Origin: Akkermansia muciniphila
GTDB lineage: Bacteria > Verrucomicrobiota > Verrucomicrobiia > Opitutales > Opitutaceae
Direction of reading: 5' to 3'
Length of the DNA stretch: 64,000 bases
Assembly: GCA_945888375.1 (NCBI GenBank)
Contig: CAMCZZ010000004.1
Span: 62,001-126,000, forward strand
Under the pieces are notes generated by a model. It did not search any database. It was not told the origin of the DNA and saw only the letters and a list, made by a program, of their open reading frames with translations. Numbering within the stretch: position 1 is the first letter of the stretch; the number at the start of each line of letters is the position of its first letter. Both the position numbers and the translations under genes were made by a program. Below are positions 54,923 through 62,906 of the stretch, piece after piece.

Positions 54923-55519
54923 TTAGGCGCCAAGCTGATAACGGGTGAAGCGGCGGACGACGATGTTCTCGCCAGTCTTGGCGATCGTCTCGGTGACGAC
55001 CTCCTTCACGCTCTTCTCGGCTTGCTTCACGAAGGGCTGATCGAGGAGGCACACGGTGGCGTAGAATTTCTCCAGCTTGCCCTCGACGATCTTCTGCACC
55101 GCGGCAGGCGGCTTGCCGACCACCTGGGCAGCGGCGATCTCGCGCTCCTTGGCCAGATCGGCCTCGGGCACTTCCTCGCGGGTCACGTAGAGGGGGCTCA
55201 CAGCCGCGATGTGAAGGCAAAGATCCTTCACAAACTGGCGGAACTCCTCGTTGCGGCCCACGAAGTCGGTCTCGCAGTTGACCTCGATGAGGACGCCGAC
55301 TTTGCCGCCGACGTGGATGTAGCTCTCGACGACGCCTTCCTTGGCGGTGCGGTCGGCGCGCTTGGCGGCGGAGGCCGCGCCCTTTTTACGGAGGATGGTG
55401 ACAGCCTCCTCGAAATTGCCATTGGTCTCAACCAAGGCGCGCTTGCAGTCCATCATGGCGGCGCCCGTCTGGGCGCGCAGGTCGTTGACCATGCTGGCGG
55501 TGATCGTGGTGGTGCTCAT
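54923..55519 (-). CDS. tsf: Elongation factor Ts
   Basis: The 198-residue EF-Ts exchanges GDP on EF-Tu. The N-terminal UBA-like domain is MVNDLRAQTGAAMMDCKRALVETNGNFEEAVTILRKKGAASAAKRADR. The core has VLIEVNCETDFVGRNEEFRQFVKDLCLHIAAVSPLYV. It is the short form, like that of Thermus, rather than the about 280-residue E. coli form. It is 35 bases after rpsB in the conserved rpsB-tsf order. Confidence 0.96.
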   Translation of the reverse strand: MSTTTITASMVNDLRAQTGAAMMDCKRALVETNGNFEEAVTILRKKGAASAAKRADRTAKEGVVESYIHVGGKVGVLIEVNCETDFVGRNEEFRQFVKDLCLHIAAVSPLYVTREEVPEADLAKEREIAAAQVVGKPPAAVQKIVEGKLEKFYATVCLLDQPFVKQAEKSVKEVVTETIAKTGENIVVRRFTRYQLGA

Positions 55520-55554
55520 GAATGAGTTGTTAAACGGGGATTAAGCGGGAAAAA

Positions 55555-56418
55555 TCAGGCCTTGGGAGCGGCGATCTTCTTGCGAGTAGCGGGTTTCTTG
55601 ACCTCGACCGCGGGCTCGCCCTCAACGGCCGCAGGAGCAGCCTCGGTGGAGGGGGTGAGGTCGATACCGGTGGCAGCGGCCACGGCGACGGTGGCGGCCT
55701 TCAGATCAGGCTGGCCGCGCTGACCGCGACGGCTATCGCGCTGCGCCAAGCCGGACTGAATGGCGGCGACGATGGTCTCCACGATGATGCGGATGGACTT
55801 CACGGCGTCGTCGTTGCCCGGGATGGGGTGCGAGAGCTGGGTGGGATCGGAGTTGGTATCGACCAGGCCGACACAGGGGATCTCGGAGCGCTTGGCCTCG
55901 GCGACGGCGATCTCCTCGTGGTTCGCATCGATCACGAACATGATGGAGGGAAGCTCGGGCATTTCGAGAATACCGGAGAAATTCTTGGTCATGCGGACCA
56001 TCTCGCGCTTGATGGAGGCCTCTTCTTTGGAAGACAGCTTGGCGAGCTCGCCGTTCTGCTCCTGCTGTTGGTATTTCTTAAACTTGGCGATGGACTTCTT
56101 GACCGTCGCGAAATTCGTCAAGGTGCCTCCGAGCCAACGATCCACGCAAAAAGGCATACCGGTGGAATTAGCCGCCTCGCGCATGATCTCGCGGGCTTGC
56201 TCCTTGGTGCCGACGAAGAGCACATTGCCGCCCGAGGCGACTTTATCTTCAACGAACGAGTAGGCCTTGGCGAGGAGCTCGTGGGTCTTGCCCAGATCGA
56301 TGATGGTGATGCCTTGGCGATGGTCGAAGACATAGGGCTTGGAACGGGGGTTCCAGCGCTTGGTCTGATGGCCGAAATGGACGCCGGCATCGAGGAGGTC
56401 TTTAGCAGTGACTTGCAT
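55555..56418 (-). CDS. rpsB: 30S ribosomal protein S2
   Basis: The 287-residue S2 has motifs VTAKDLLDAGVHFGHQTKRWNPRSKPYVF, GGNVLFVGTKEQAREIM, WLGGTLTNFATVKKSI and PCVGLVDTNSDPTQLSHPIPGNDDAVKSI. After about residue 240 there is a low-complexity Ala/Glu/Lys tail (EVKKPATRKKIAAPKA), longer than in E. coli. It is first of the rpsB-tsf operon; the 230-base leader may hold its regulation. Confidence 0.97.
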   Translation of the reverse strand: MQVTAKDLLDAGVHFGHQTKRWNPRSKPYVFDHRQGITIIDLGKTHELLAKAYSFVEDKVASGGNVLFVGTKEQAREIMREAANSTGMPFCVDRWLGGTLTNFATVKKSIAKFKKYQQQEQNGELAKLSSKEEASIKREMVRMTKNFSGILEMPELPSIMFVIDANHEEIAVAEAKRSEIPCVGLVDTNSDPTQLSHPIPGNDDAVKSIRIIVETIVAAIQSGLAQRDSRRGQRGQPDLKAATVAVAAATGIDLTPSTEAAPAAVEGEPAVEVKKPATRKKIAAPKA

Positions 56419-56607
56419 GGGAGGGATCTATGTATCGGTCGGAAACACAGGTCGGCCAAAGGGCCGCCTTGCGATCGTAGGATAAGGACGTGGGTTATGG
56501 GTTAGGTTGGTTCTCTTCCGAAAGGAAAAGAGGATTGAGCACACGGAGCGGAAAAATCGGAGGCAAGCGCGTTCTCATGCTTTTTTAAAAAAACCTGGAA
56601 AAGGTCG

Positions 56608-56636
56608 TTGACAGAGCCAAAAGCCGGCGCACAGTC
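56608..56636 (+). promoter_or_regulatory. Probable promoter of the tRNA gene
   Basis: TTGACA at 56608-56613, a 17-base spacer and acagtc at 56631-56636 lie 15 bases before the mature tRNA. The -35 is ideal; the -10 is poor by E. coli rules. Confidence 0.45.
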
Positions 56637-56651
56637 TGCCCCCTCACTTGT

Positions 56652-56728
<77 letters not shown>

Positions 56729-56732
56729 ATTT

Positions 56733-56762
56733 AGCCCTTCCCCTGCTCGGAAGGGCTTTTTT
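56733..56762 (+). terminator. Intrinsic terminator after the tRNA
   Basis: Stem AGCCCTTCC (56733-56741) and GGAAGGGCT (56749-56757) with a 7-base loop, then T to 56762. It starts 4 bases after the tRNA CCA. Confidence 0.92.
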
Positions 56763-56862
56763 GTAAAAATTTACCAAAATCAAAGGAGTATCGGGCGAAC
56801 CATGCCCGGGGCCACGCATGCTCTTGTGGACAAGACCGGTCCGGCGCGCAATCTGACCGGCC

Positions 56863-57909
56863 ATGCAGCTGCACAAAACCTGGGCCGCCCCTCTCGACGA
56901 CTACGTGATCGACCTCGCCTGGTCGCCCGACGGCGTGCACCTCGCCGCCGCCTCCCAGGCCGGCCCCCTGCACCTCTTCGCCGGCCCCACGGGCGAAAAC
57001 CGGCGCGATCTGCCCGGCCATGCCGACGGCGCCAATTGCCTGGCCTTCGCCCCCGCCGCGCCCGGCGCCTCCTCCCCGCTGCTCGCCTCCGGCGGCCAGG
57101 ACGGCGCGGTGAAACTTTGGGACGCCGCCGCCGGCCAGCACCTCGGCACCGCCGCCCTCGGCTCCGCCTGGATCGAACACCTCGCCTGGCGCCCCGCCGC
57201 CCCCGCCGGAAAGCCGCCCGCCCCCCCGCTCCTCGCCGCCGCCTCGGGTCGCGACCTCGTTTTCCTGCGCCCCGACGCGACCATCGCGCACCGTTTTAAG
57301 CCCGCCCCCAAGACCCTCTCCGCCCTCGCGTGGCATCCGCAGGGCGGCGCACTCGCCGCCGCCTACTTCGGCGGCGTCTGCCTCTGGGACGCCGACGACC
57401 ACCTCGCCCAGAAGGAATTTCCCTACGCCCAGGGCATCGCCACCCTCGCCTGGTCGCCGCCCGACGGCCGCTGGCTCGTCTCAGGCAACGCCGACCCCTC
57501 CGTCCACCTCTGGCTACCCGAGGAGGACCAGGAGTTCCACATGAGCGGCTACGAGACCAAAGTGCGCCAGATCAGCTTCAACCACACCGGGCAAAAACTC
57601 GCCACCACCGGCGGCCAGGACGTCTGCGTGTGGGACTGCACCGGCGCCGGCCCCGAAGGCCGCGAACCCATCATGCTGCCCCACGACGCCCCGCTCGTCG
57701 CGGTCGCCTTCCAGCACCGCCACAACCTGCTCGCTGCGGCCAGCAAGGACGGCGTGCTCCAGCTCTGGAGCACGGAACGCCCCCAGCCGCTCCGCGCCAC
57801 CGTAAAAATGCCCGCGCCCGCCACCCGCCTCGCCTGGTCGCCCGACGACGCCCTCCTCGCGGTCGGCACCGAAAAAGGCATCGTCTACGTGCTCCGCGTC
57901 GAGCCCTGA
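56863..57909 (+). CDS. WD40-repeat protein
   Basis: The 348-residue protein has no signal peptide and about seven WD40 blades, for example VIDLAWSPDGVHLAAASQAGPLHLF, GGQDGAVKLWDAAAGQHLG, FNHTGQKLATTGGQDVCVWD and AASKDGVLQLWSTERPQ, which would make one closed propeller. It is a binding scaffold; no partner is known. An 80-base gap separates it from the DUF2059 gene. It lies between the tRNA and the iron genes with no clear link to either. Confidence 0.88.
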   Translation: MQLHKTWAAPLDDYVIDLAWSPDGVHLAAASQAGPLHLFAGPTGENRRDLPGHADGANCLAFAPAAPGASSPLLASGGQDGAVKLWDAAAGQHLGTAALGSAWIEHLAWRPAAPAGKPPAPPLLAAASGRDLVFLRPDATIAHRFKPAPKTLSALAWHPQGGALAAAYFGGVCLWDADDHLAQKEFPYAQGIATLAWSPPDGRWLVSGNADPSVHLWLPEEDQEFHMSGYETKVRQISFNHTGQKLATTGGQDVCVWDCTGAGPEGREPIMLPHDAPLVAVAFQHRHNLLAAASKDGVLQLWSTERPQPLRATVKMPAPATRLAWSPDDALLAVGTEKGIVYVLRVEP

Positions 57910-57989
57910 CCCAATCGCCGGCAGCCACTCGCGATCCGACCCCGATTAACATTTCCCCGCCGCGCCCTCTCGGACAGGCTGGTGGCCCG

Positions 57990-58772
57990 ATGAACCCCTT
58001 CCCCGCCCTCCGCATCTCCAGCCTCGCCCTGCTCCTCGCCCTAGCGCCCGCCGCCCGCGCGGCCGACGATCTCCCGCAATTCCGCAGCGTCCTGATCGAC
58101 GGCCAGACCAACCTCTTTTCCCTCGCCGACGGCAGCGGCGCCGGCCGTTGGGTGAAACTTGGCGAGGCCTTTGACGGCTGGAAACTCGCCTCCTTCGACC
58201 CCGTCACCCAGCGCCTCACCCTCACCCGCGACGGCGAGACCCGCGAACTCGGTCTGGCCGACGGCAGTCTGGCCAACGGCAGCACACCCGTTGCCGCCAC
58301 CGTGGCCGACGCCGACGCCCTGCTGGAAAAGATGCGCTTCGAGGAGATGATCGAAAAGGCCCTCACCACCCAACAGGAAGCCATGGCCGAATCCATGGGC
58401 CAGATGATGGGCAAACAAAAGATGTCCGACGCCGACCGCGCTCGAATGGCCGAATTTCAGCAACGCGCCATGAAGGTCATGATCGACGAGATGGACATTC
58501 CCGGCATGCGCGCCGATGTCGCCAAAATCTACGCCGGCACCTTCTCCGCCGCCGAACTCAAGGCCCAGGCCGATTTCTACACCACCGCCGGCGGTCAGGC
58601 CATGATCGATAAACAGCCCGCCCTCCAGCAGCGCATAGCCGAGCTCATGATGCCCCGCATGATGGCCGCCATGCCCAAGATCCAAGCCATGGCCGCCGAA
58701 TTCGCCCCGCCCCCCGCCCCGCCAAAGCCCGCCGCCACCCCGGCCATCGAGACGGTTACCGAGGCACACTGA
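57990..58772 (+). CDS. Exported DUF2059-like protein
   Basis: The 260-residue protein has a signal peptide (RISSLALLLALAPAARAADD). The C-terminal part resembles DUF2059: FQQRAMKVMIDEMDIPGMRADVAKIYAGTFSAAELKAQADFYTTAGGQAMIDKQP. An N-terminal half of beta-strand character (FRSVLIDGQTNLFSLADGSG) precedes it. It is periplasmic, of unknown function. ATG 57990 is chosen, and the open frame further upstream is the shadow of the WD40 gene. A 13-base tandem repeat (gccgcaggaaaaa, 58773-58798) follows the stop. Confidence 0.85.
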   Translation: MNPFPALRISSLALLLALAPAARAADDLPQFRSVLIDGQTNLFSLADGSGAGRWVKLGEAFDGWKLASFDPVTQRLTLTRDGETRELGLADGSLANGSTPVAATVADADALLEKMRFEEMIEKALTTQQEAMAESMGQMMGKQKMSDADRARMAEFQQRAMKVMIDEMDIPGMRADVAKIYAGTFSAAELKAQADFYTTAGGQAMIDKQPALQQRIAELMMPRMMAAMPKIQAMAAEFAPPPAPPKPAATPAIETVTEAH

Positions 58773-58821
58773 GCCGCAGGAAAAAGCCGCAGGAAAAAAC
58801 CACCGGAAATCGGCAAATCAT

Positions 58822-58852
58822 TTGACCGGAGATAAGACTGAGTCTCAGTCTT
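58822..58852 (+). promoter_or_regulatory. Probable feo promoter with palindromic operator
   Basis: TTGACC at 58822-58827 is followed by the 19-base palindrome aagactgagtctcagtctt (58834-58852; 9-base arms around one central base). The palindrome covers the expected spacer and -10 and ends 11 bases before the feoA GTG. An iron-responsive repressor (Fur or DtxR class) is the natural candidate; the sequence is not a standard box of either. Confidence 0.6.
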
Positions 58853-58863
58853 GAGCCTCTGCC

Positions 58864-59127
58864 GTGTCCGCCACCCTTGCCCGACTTTATCCTGAGTCCT
58901 TGCCGCTGTGCCAATTACCGGCCGGCGAGTCAGCTCGCGTGCAAGCCCTGAGCGGCGAGACCGCCTTTTGCCAACGCCTCCGGGAGCTAGGCTTTGGTGA
59001 GCGCACCTTTGTGACCAAGATAAGCGGTCGCGGCCCCTTCATTTGCGTGGTCAACGGTTGTCGCCTCGCCCTTAGCCACGATGCCGCCGCCTGCATCCTG
59101 GTCGAGCCCACCGGACTCAGGAAATAA
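58864..59127 (+). CDS. feoA: FeoA-domain protein 1
   Basis: The 87-residue FeoA (SH3-like) domain protein has the family core LCQLPAGESARVQALSGETAFCQRLRELGFGERTFVTKI, ending VVNGCRLALSHDAAACILV. FeoA binds the cytoplasmic side of FeoB and is needed for ferrous iron uptake in known systems. The start is GTG 58864, just after the palindromic operator. Three cysteines (in AFCQRL, NGCRL and AACIL) are unusual for FeoA. First gene of the feo operon. Confidence 0.88.
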   Translation: MSATLARLYPESLPLCQLPAGESARVQALSGETAFCQRLRELGFGERTFVTKISGRGPFICVVNGCRLALSHDAAACILVEPTGLRK

Positions 59128-59211
59128 CCGCAGGCTTCGGCCCCGATTCCCCTGACAATTCCGCAGCAGTCTAAAGCCCCGCAGGGATAAAACCCGGATA
59201 CCCCGCCCAAC

Positions 59212-59451
59212 ATGAACCTCGCCCAGTTGCCCGTCGGCGCCTCCGCCGCGATCCAAGCCTACCCGCAGGCCGGCCCCGCCTTTACCCGCCTCCGCGAGAT
59301 GGGGATGCTGCCCGGCACCCGCGTCACCTTGGTGCGCGTCGCTCCGCTCGGCGACCCGATCGAGATCCAAGTCCGCGGCTACCGCCTTTCCTTGCGCAAG
59401 TCGGAGGCCTCCCAAGTGGAACTCGCCCCCGAGCCACCCGCCGCCACATGA
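59212..59451 (+). CDS. feoA: FeoA-domain protein 2
   Basis: The 79-residue second FeoA has MNLAQLPVGASAAIQAYPQAGPAFTRLREMGMLPGTRVTLVRVAPLGDPIEIQVRGYRLSLRKSEASQV in family order and lacks cysteines. It overlaps feoB by 4 bases, so it is translationally coupled to it. Two FeoA proteins before one FeoB occur in several phyla. Confidence 0.93.
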   Translation: MNLAQLPVGASAAIQAYPQAGPAFTRLREMGMLPGTRVTLVRVAPLGDPIEIQVRGYRLSLRKSEASQVELAPEPPAAT

Positions 59452-61601
59452 GTGCGCCCTCCCCCGCCCCCGCCGCGCCCCGGTCCGCCCCGGTTTACGC
59501 CCTCGTGGGCAATCCGAACTGCGGCAAATCCACCCTGTTCAACGCCCTCACCGGCTTGAAACAAAAGGTGGGCAACTACCCCGGCGTCACCGTCGAGCGC
59601 AAAGTCGGCACCGCCTACACCCAGCACGGCCAGCCCCTCACCCTGATCGACCTGCCCGGCGCCTACTCGCTCGCCGCTCGCTCGCCCGACGAGGCCGTGA
59701 CCCGCGACGTGTTGCTCGGCCGTCGCGCCGACACCCCCACGCCCGACCGCATCATCTGCATCGCCGACGCCACCAACCTCGAGCGCAACCTCTACCTCGT
59801 CCACCAGATCCTCGACCTCGGCCGGCCGGTCATTCTCGTGCTGAACATGATGGACCTCGCCGCCCAGGCCGGCCTGACCGTGCGCGCCGACCACCTCAGC
59901 CGCGAGCTGGGCATCCCTGTGATCCCCTGCGAAGCCGCCCACGGCAAAGGCTTGATCGAGCTAAAGCTCGCGCTGTCCCGCCCCGACCTGCCCCTCCCCC
60001 GCCACGCGTGGGATATCCCCGCCGCCCTCGCCCCCGCCGTATCCGAACTTCAAGCCTCGCTCAGCGCCCAGGACGGCAAGGCCCCGCTCGTCGCCCGCGC
60101 CGAGGCCCTGCTCCTCCTCACCGACCCCGACCCGGTGCGCGTCGCCGGCTCCACCCCGCTCTCCGCCGCCACCGCCCGCATTCTCGAAAGTTGGAAACAA
60201 CGCTGGTCGTCCGACGGCACCGATTGCTCCGGCACGCTTGTCGCCGCGCGCTACGACGCCATCGGCCGGCTCGCCCGGGAGACCATCGTGCCGCCCGCCA
60301 CCGGCGCCCACCCGACCGCCGCCGACGCCACCCTCGCACTGAGTGACCGGATCGATGCCGTCGCCACCCATCCAGTCTGGGGTTGGGTGATCTTTGCCAG
60401 CATCATGGCAACGATGTTTCTCGGCATCTTCACCCTCGCCGGCATCCCGATGGGCTGGATCGAGAGCCTGATGGGCTGGCTCGGCGACCACGTCTCCGCG
60501 CTCCTCCCGCCCGGAGATTTTCACGACCTGGTGATCGACGGCGCCCTCGCTGGGATAGGCGGTGTGATCATTTTTCTACCCCAGATCCTCATCCTGTTTT
60601 TCTTCATCGGCCTGCTCGAAAGCACCGGCTACATGGCCCGCGCCGCGTTCATCATGGACCGCGTGATGAGCCGCGTCGGCCTGAACGGCAAAAGCTTCAT
60701 CCCCCTGCTCAGCTCCTACGCCTGCGCCATCCCGGGCATCATGGCCGCGCGCACCATCGAGGAGCCGAAGGACCGCCTCGCCACCATCCTCGTGGCCCCC
60801 TTCATGAGCTGCTCGGCGCGCCTCCCGGTTTACCTGCTGCTCATCGCCGCGCTGGTGTCGTCCAACGAGGTCCCGCTCGGCACCCAGGTCGGGCTGATGT
60901 TGCTCATGTATTTCCTCGGCACCGCCGGGGCCTTCGCCTTCGCGTGGCTGTTCAAAAAAACCCTCCTGCGCGGCGCGCCTCCGCTCATGATCATGGAGCT
61001 GCCGCCCTACCGCCTTCCGCGCCTGCGCGACGTCGCCTGGCAGATGTGGGAACGCGGGGCGGTCTTCGTGAAACGGGCCGGCACCGTCATCCTCGCTTTA
61101 TCCATCGTGCTCTGGTTTTTGGCCAACTTCCCCAAGCCCCCCGCCGTCGCCGAGGGCGAGCCGCCGGTGGACGCCCTCGCGCACAGCTTTGCCGGTCGCG
61201 CCGGCCACGCCATCGAGCCGCTCATCGCCCCTCTGGGTTTCGATTGGCGCATCGGCATCGGCCTCATCCAGTCCTTCGCCGCCCGCGAGGTGTTCAACAG
61301 CTCCATGGGCGTGATTTTCGCGGTCGAGGAAAGCGACGACGAGGCCGCCACCCAGGCCCACCTGCGCGACGCCCTGCGCACCGCAGTCCGCCCCGACGGC
61401 ACGCCCCTCTTCACGCCGCTAGTCTGCCTCTCGCTGATGGTCTTCTACGTCTTCGCCATGCAGTGCATCAGCACCATCGCGGTGGTGAAGCGCGAGACCG
61501 CCGGCTGGAAATGGCCCCTCTTCCAGCTCGCCTACATGACCGGCACGGCCTGGCTGGCCTGCTTCATTCTTTACCAAGTCGGCCGGGCCCTCGGCTTCTG
61601 A
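59448..61601 (+). CDS. feoB: Ferrous iron transporter FeoB
   Basis: The 717-residue FeoB has an N-terminal G domain (GNPNCGKSTLFNALTGLKQ, GNYPGVTVERKVG, LIDLPGAYSLAARSPDE, LNMMDLA), a helical spacer and about ten membrane helices with the gate motifs ILFFFIGLLESTGYMARAAF, LLSSYACAIPGIMAARTI and APFMSCSARLPVY. It imports Fe2+ across the inner membrane. Cys in YACAIPG and MSCSARLP are the usual ones. It is coupled to feoA2 upstream and followed by the Cys-rich small protein. Confidence 0.97.
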   Translation: MSAPSPAPAAPRSAPVYALVGNPNCGKSTLFNALTGLKQKVGNYPGVTVERKVGTAYTQHGQPLTLIDLPGAYSLAARSPDEAVTRDVLLGRRADTPTPDRIICIADATNLERNLYLVHQILDLGRPVILVLNMMDLAAQAGLTVRADHLSRELGIPVIPCEAAHGKGLIELKLALSRPDLPLPRHAWDIPAALAPAVSELQASLSAQDGKAPLVARAEALLLLTDPDPVRVAGSTPLSAATARILESWKQRWSSDGTDCSGTLVAARYDAIGRLARETIVPPATGAHPTAADATLALSDRIDAVATHPVWGWVIFASIMATMFLGIFTLAGIPMGWIESLMGWLGDHVSALLPPGDFHDLVIDGALAGIGGVIIFLPQILILFFFIGLLESTGYMARAAFIMDRVMSRVGLNGKSFIPLLSSYACAIPGIMAARTIEEPKDRLATILVAPFMSCSARLPVYLLLIAALVSSNEVPLGTQVGLMLLMYFLGTAGAFAFAWLFKKTLLRGAPPLMIMELPPYRLPRLRDVAWQMWERGAVFVKRAGTVILALSIVLWFLANFPKPPAVAEGEPPVDALAHSFAGRAGHAIEPLIAPLGFDWRIGIGLIQSFAAREVFNSSMGVIFAVEESDDEAATQAHLRDALRTAVRPDGTPLFTPLVCLSLMVFYVFAMQCISTIAVVKRETAGWKWPLFQLAYMTGTAWLACFILYQVGRALGF

Positions 61602-61603
61602 CC

Positions 61604-61780
61604 ATGGCCGCGGACTGGCAAACCCCGCTCGCGCTTCTCGTCGTGGCCGTCGCCGCCGCCAGCCTGCTCATGCCTGCCCTCCGCCGGTTGCGCGCCGGCG
61701 CCGAGGCGAAAGGCGGTTGCGCCTCCGGCGACGAAGGCTGCGGCTGCACCGCCGTGAAGAAAAACCTCCGCGTCAAATGA
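61604..61780 (+). CDS. FeoB-associated Cys-rich membrane protein
   Basis: The 58-residue protein starts 2 bases after the feoB stop. One membrane helix (TPLALLVVAVAAASLLM) is followed by a cytoplasmic tail with GGCASGDEGCGCTAVKK, which holds three cysteines. This is the pattern of the small proteins often encoded next to FeoB, probably an FeoC-like or iron-handling partner. Its stop overlaps the next start (ATGA at 61777-61780). Confidence 0.82.
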   Translation: MAADWQTPLALLVVAVAAASLLMPALRRLRAGAEAKGGCASGDEGCGCTAVKKNLRVK

Positions 61781-62082
61781 ACTCCCTCGCCACGCCCCTC
61801 GCCCGTCTCCGCCTCATCGGCCTGCTCGAAGGCGTTTCCTTTCTCGTGCTTCTGCTGGTTGCGATGCCGCTCAAATACCTCGCCGACCAGCCCTTGGCGG
61901 TGCGCTACGTGGGCATGGCGCACGGCGTCCTCTTTATGCTCTACCTGCTCGCACTGGTGCCGGTCGCACTCGACCGCCGCTGGAGCTGGAGAACCTGCGC
62001 GCTGGCCGTGCTGGCCAGCGTGTTCCCCGCCGGCCCCTTCGTCTTCGACGCCCGCGTCTTGCGGCCGCTGGAAAAAAACTGA
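61777..62082 (+). CDS. DUF3817 membrane protein
   Basis: The 101-residue protein has three hydrophobic helices: GLLEGVSFLVLLLVAMPLKY, VGMAHGVLFMLYLLALVPVAL and CALAVLASVFPAGPFVFDARVL. The GxxEGxSFLxLLxxAMPLKY and HGxLFxxY motifs define DUF3817, whose function is unknown. It is coupled by a 4-base overlap to the Cys-rich gene, so it is the last gene of the feo transcript. Confidence 0.9.
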   Translation: MNSLATPLARLRLIGLLEGVSFLVLLLVAMPLKYLADQPLAVRYVGMAHGVLFMLYLLALVPVALDRRWSWRTCALAVLASVFPAGPFVFDARVLRPLEKN

Positions 62083-62141
62083 GGCCGACGCGCTCGAACG
62101 GCGCGCCGGCCCCATGAAATTCCGAAGCGGCTCGCGGCGGC

Positions 62142-62762
62142 TCAATACTTCACGCCGCAGCCGTAGGGCTGGGTCGAGGACGTGGCCACGGGCTGGCCGG
62201 CCTTGAGGGCGGCGAGCGCGGTCTTCACGTAATTCTCGGCGCCGGCGATGTCCTTGGCGTCAGCGGAGCGCTTGCTGTCGATCGCGCCCTGATAAACCAG
62301 CACGCCCTCGGGGTTGATGACATAGAGGTGCGGCGTGGTCTTGGCGGCGTAGGCCTTGCCGACCTTGCCGTCGCGGTCGCGCAAATACGCGGTGGCGGCG
62401 GCCTGGTTCTTGGCTAGCCAGGCCTTGATGGCCGCGTCGTCATAGTCACCCTGCTTGCCGGTGGCGGCGGAGTTGATCTGGAGCCAGACCACGCCGTCGG
62501 ACGTGGCGGCTTTCTGGGTGGCAGGAAGGTTGCCGCTCTGCTCGTAATGTTTGACCACAAACGGGCATTCCGGGTTGGTCCACTCGAGGACCACCGTCTT
62601 GCCTTTGAAATCAGCCAGCTGATGGGTTTTGCCGGCGAGATCAGTCAGGGTGAAGGCCGGCGCGGGCTCGCCGACGGTGGCGGCCGAGAGCAGGCCGGCA
62701 GTGCAAAATCCGAGGACGGCCAGGCCGCCGCGGACGAGGGTGAGGAGGGAGGTGGTGGTCAT
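62142..62762 (-). CDS. Exported redoxin-domain protein
   Basis: The 206-residue thioredoxin-like (AhpC/TSA-type) protein has a signal peptide (LAVLGFCTAGLLSAA). The redox site is EWTNPECPFVVKHY, with a single Cys in place of CxxC, and the C-terminus ends PYGCGVKY, a conserved tail whose Cys could be the partner. The fold core is TPHLYVINPEGVLVYQGAID. It probably acts in the periplasm in thiol redox work or peroxide removal. ATG 62762 (MTTTSLLTLVR) gives the normal signal peptide; the ATG 42 bases upstream is less good. Confidence 0.85.
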   Translation of the reverse strand: MTTTSLLTLVRGGLAVLGFCTAGLLSAATVGEPAPAFTLTDLAGKTHQLADFKGKTVVLEWTNPECPFVVKHYEQSGNLPATQKAATSDGVVWLQINSAATGKQGDYDDAAIKAWLAKNQAAATAYLRDRDGKVGKAYAAKTTPHLYVINPEGVLVYQGAIDSKRSADAKDIAGAENYVKTALAALKAGQPVATSSTQPYGCGVKY

Positions 62763-62906
62763 GGATGGAGGTGGAGAGGTTGCGGAATCTGACAATACGG
62801 ACACCCACCATCAAACCCAAGAACCCGGTCCGCGCCAGCCGACCATGTTTTTTTGCCTCTCGCTTTGCCCTCGCCCCACGCCGTCCCGCCACGCACCTTT
62901 CACACC

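Noticed and set aside
58834-58852. Assignment of the feo palindrome as a classic Fur box
   Set aside because: The arms do not match the GATAATGAT-type consensus; only position and symmetry support a metal regulator, so I leave the regulator unnamed.
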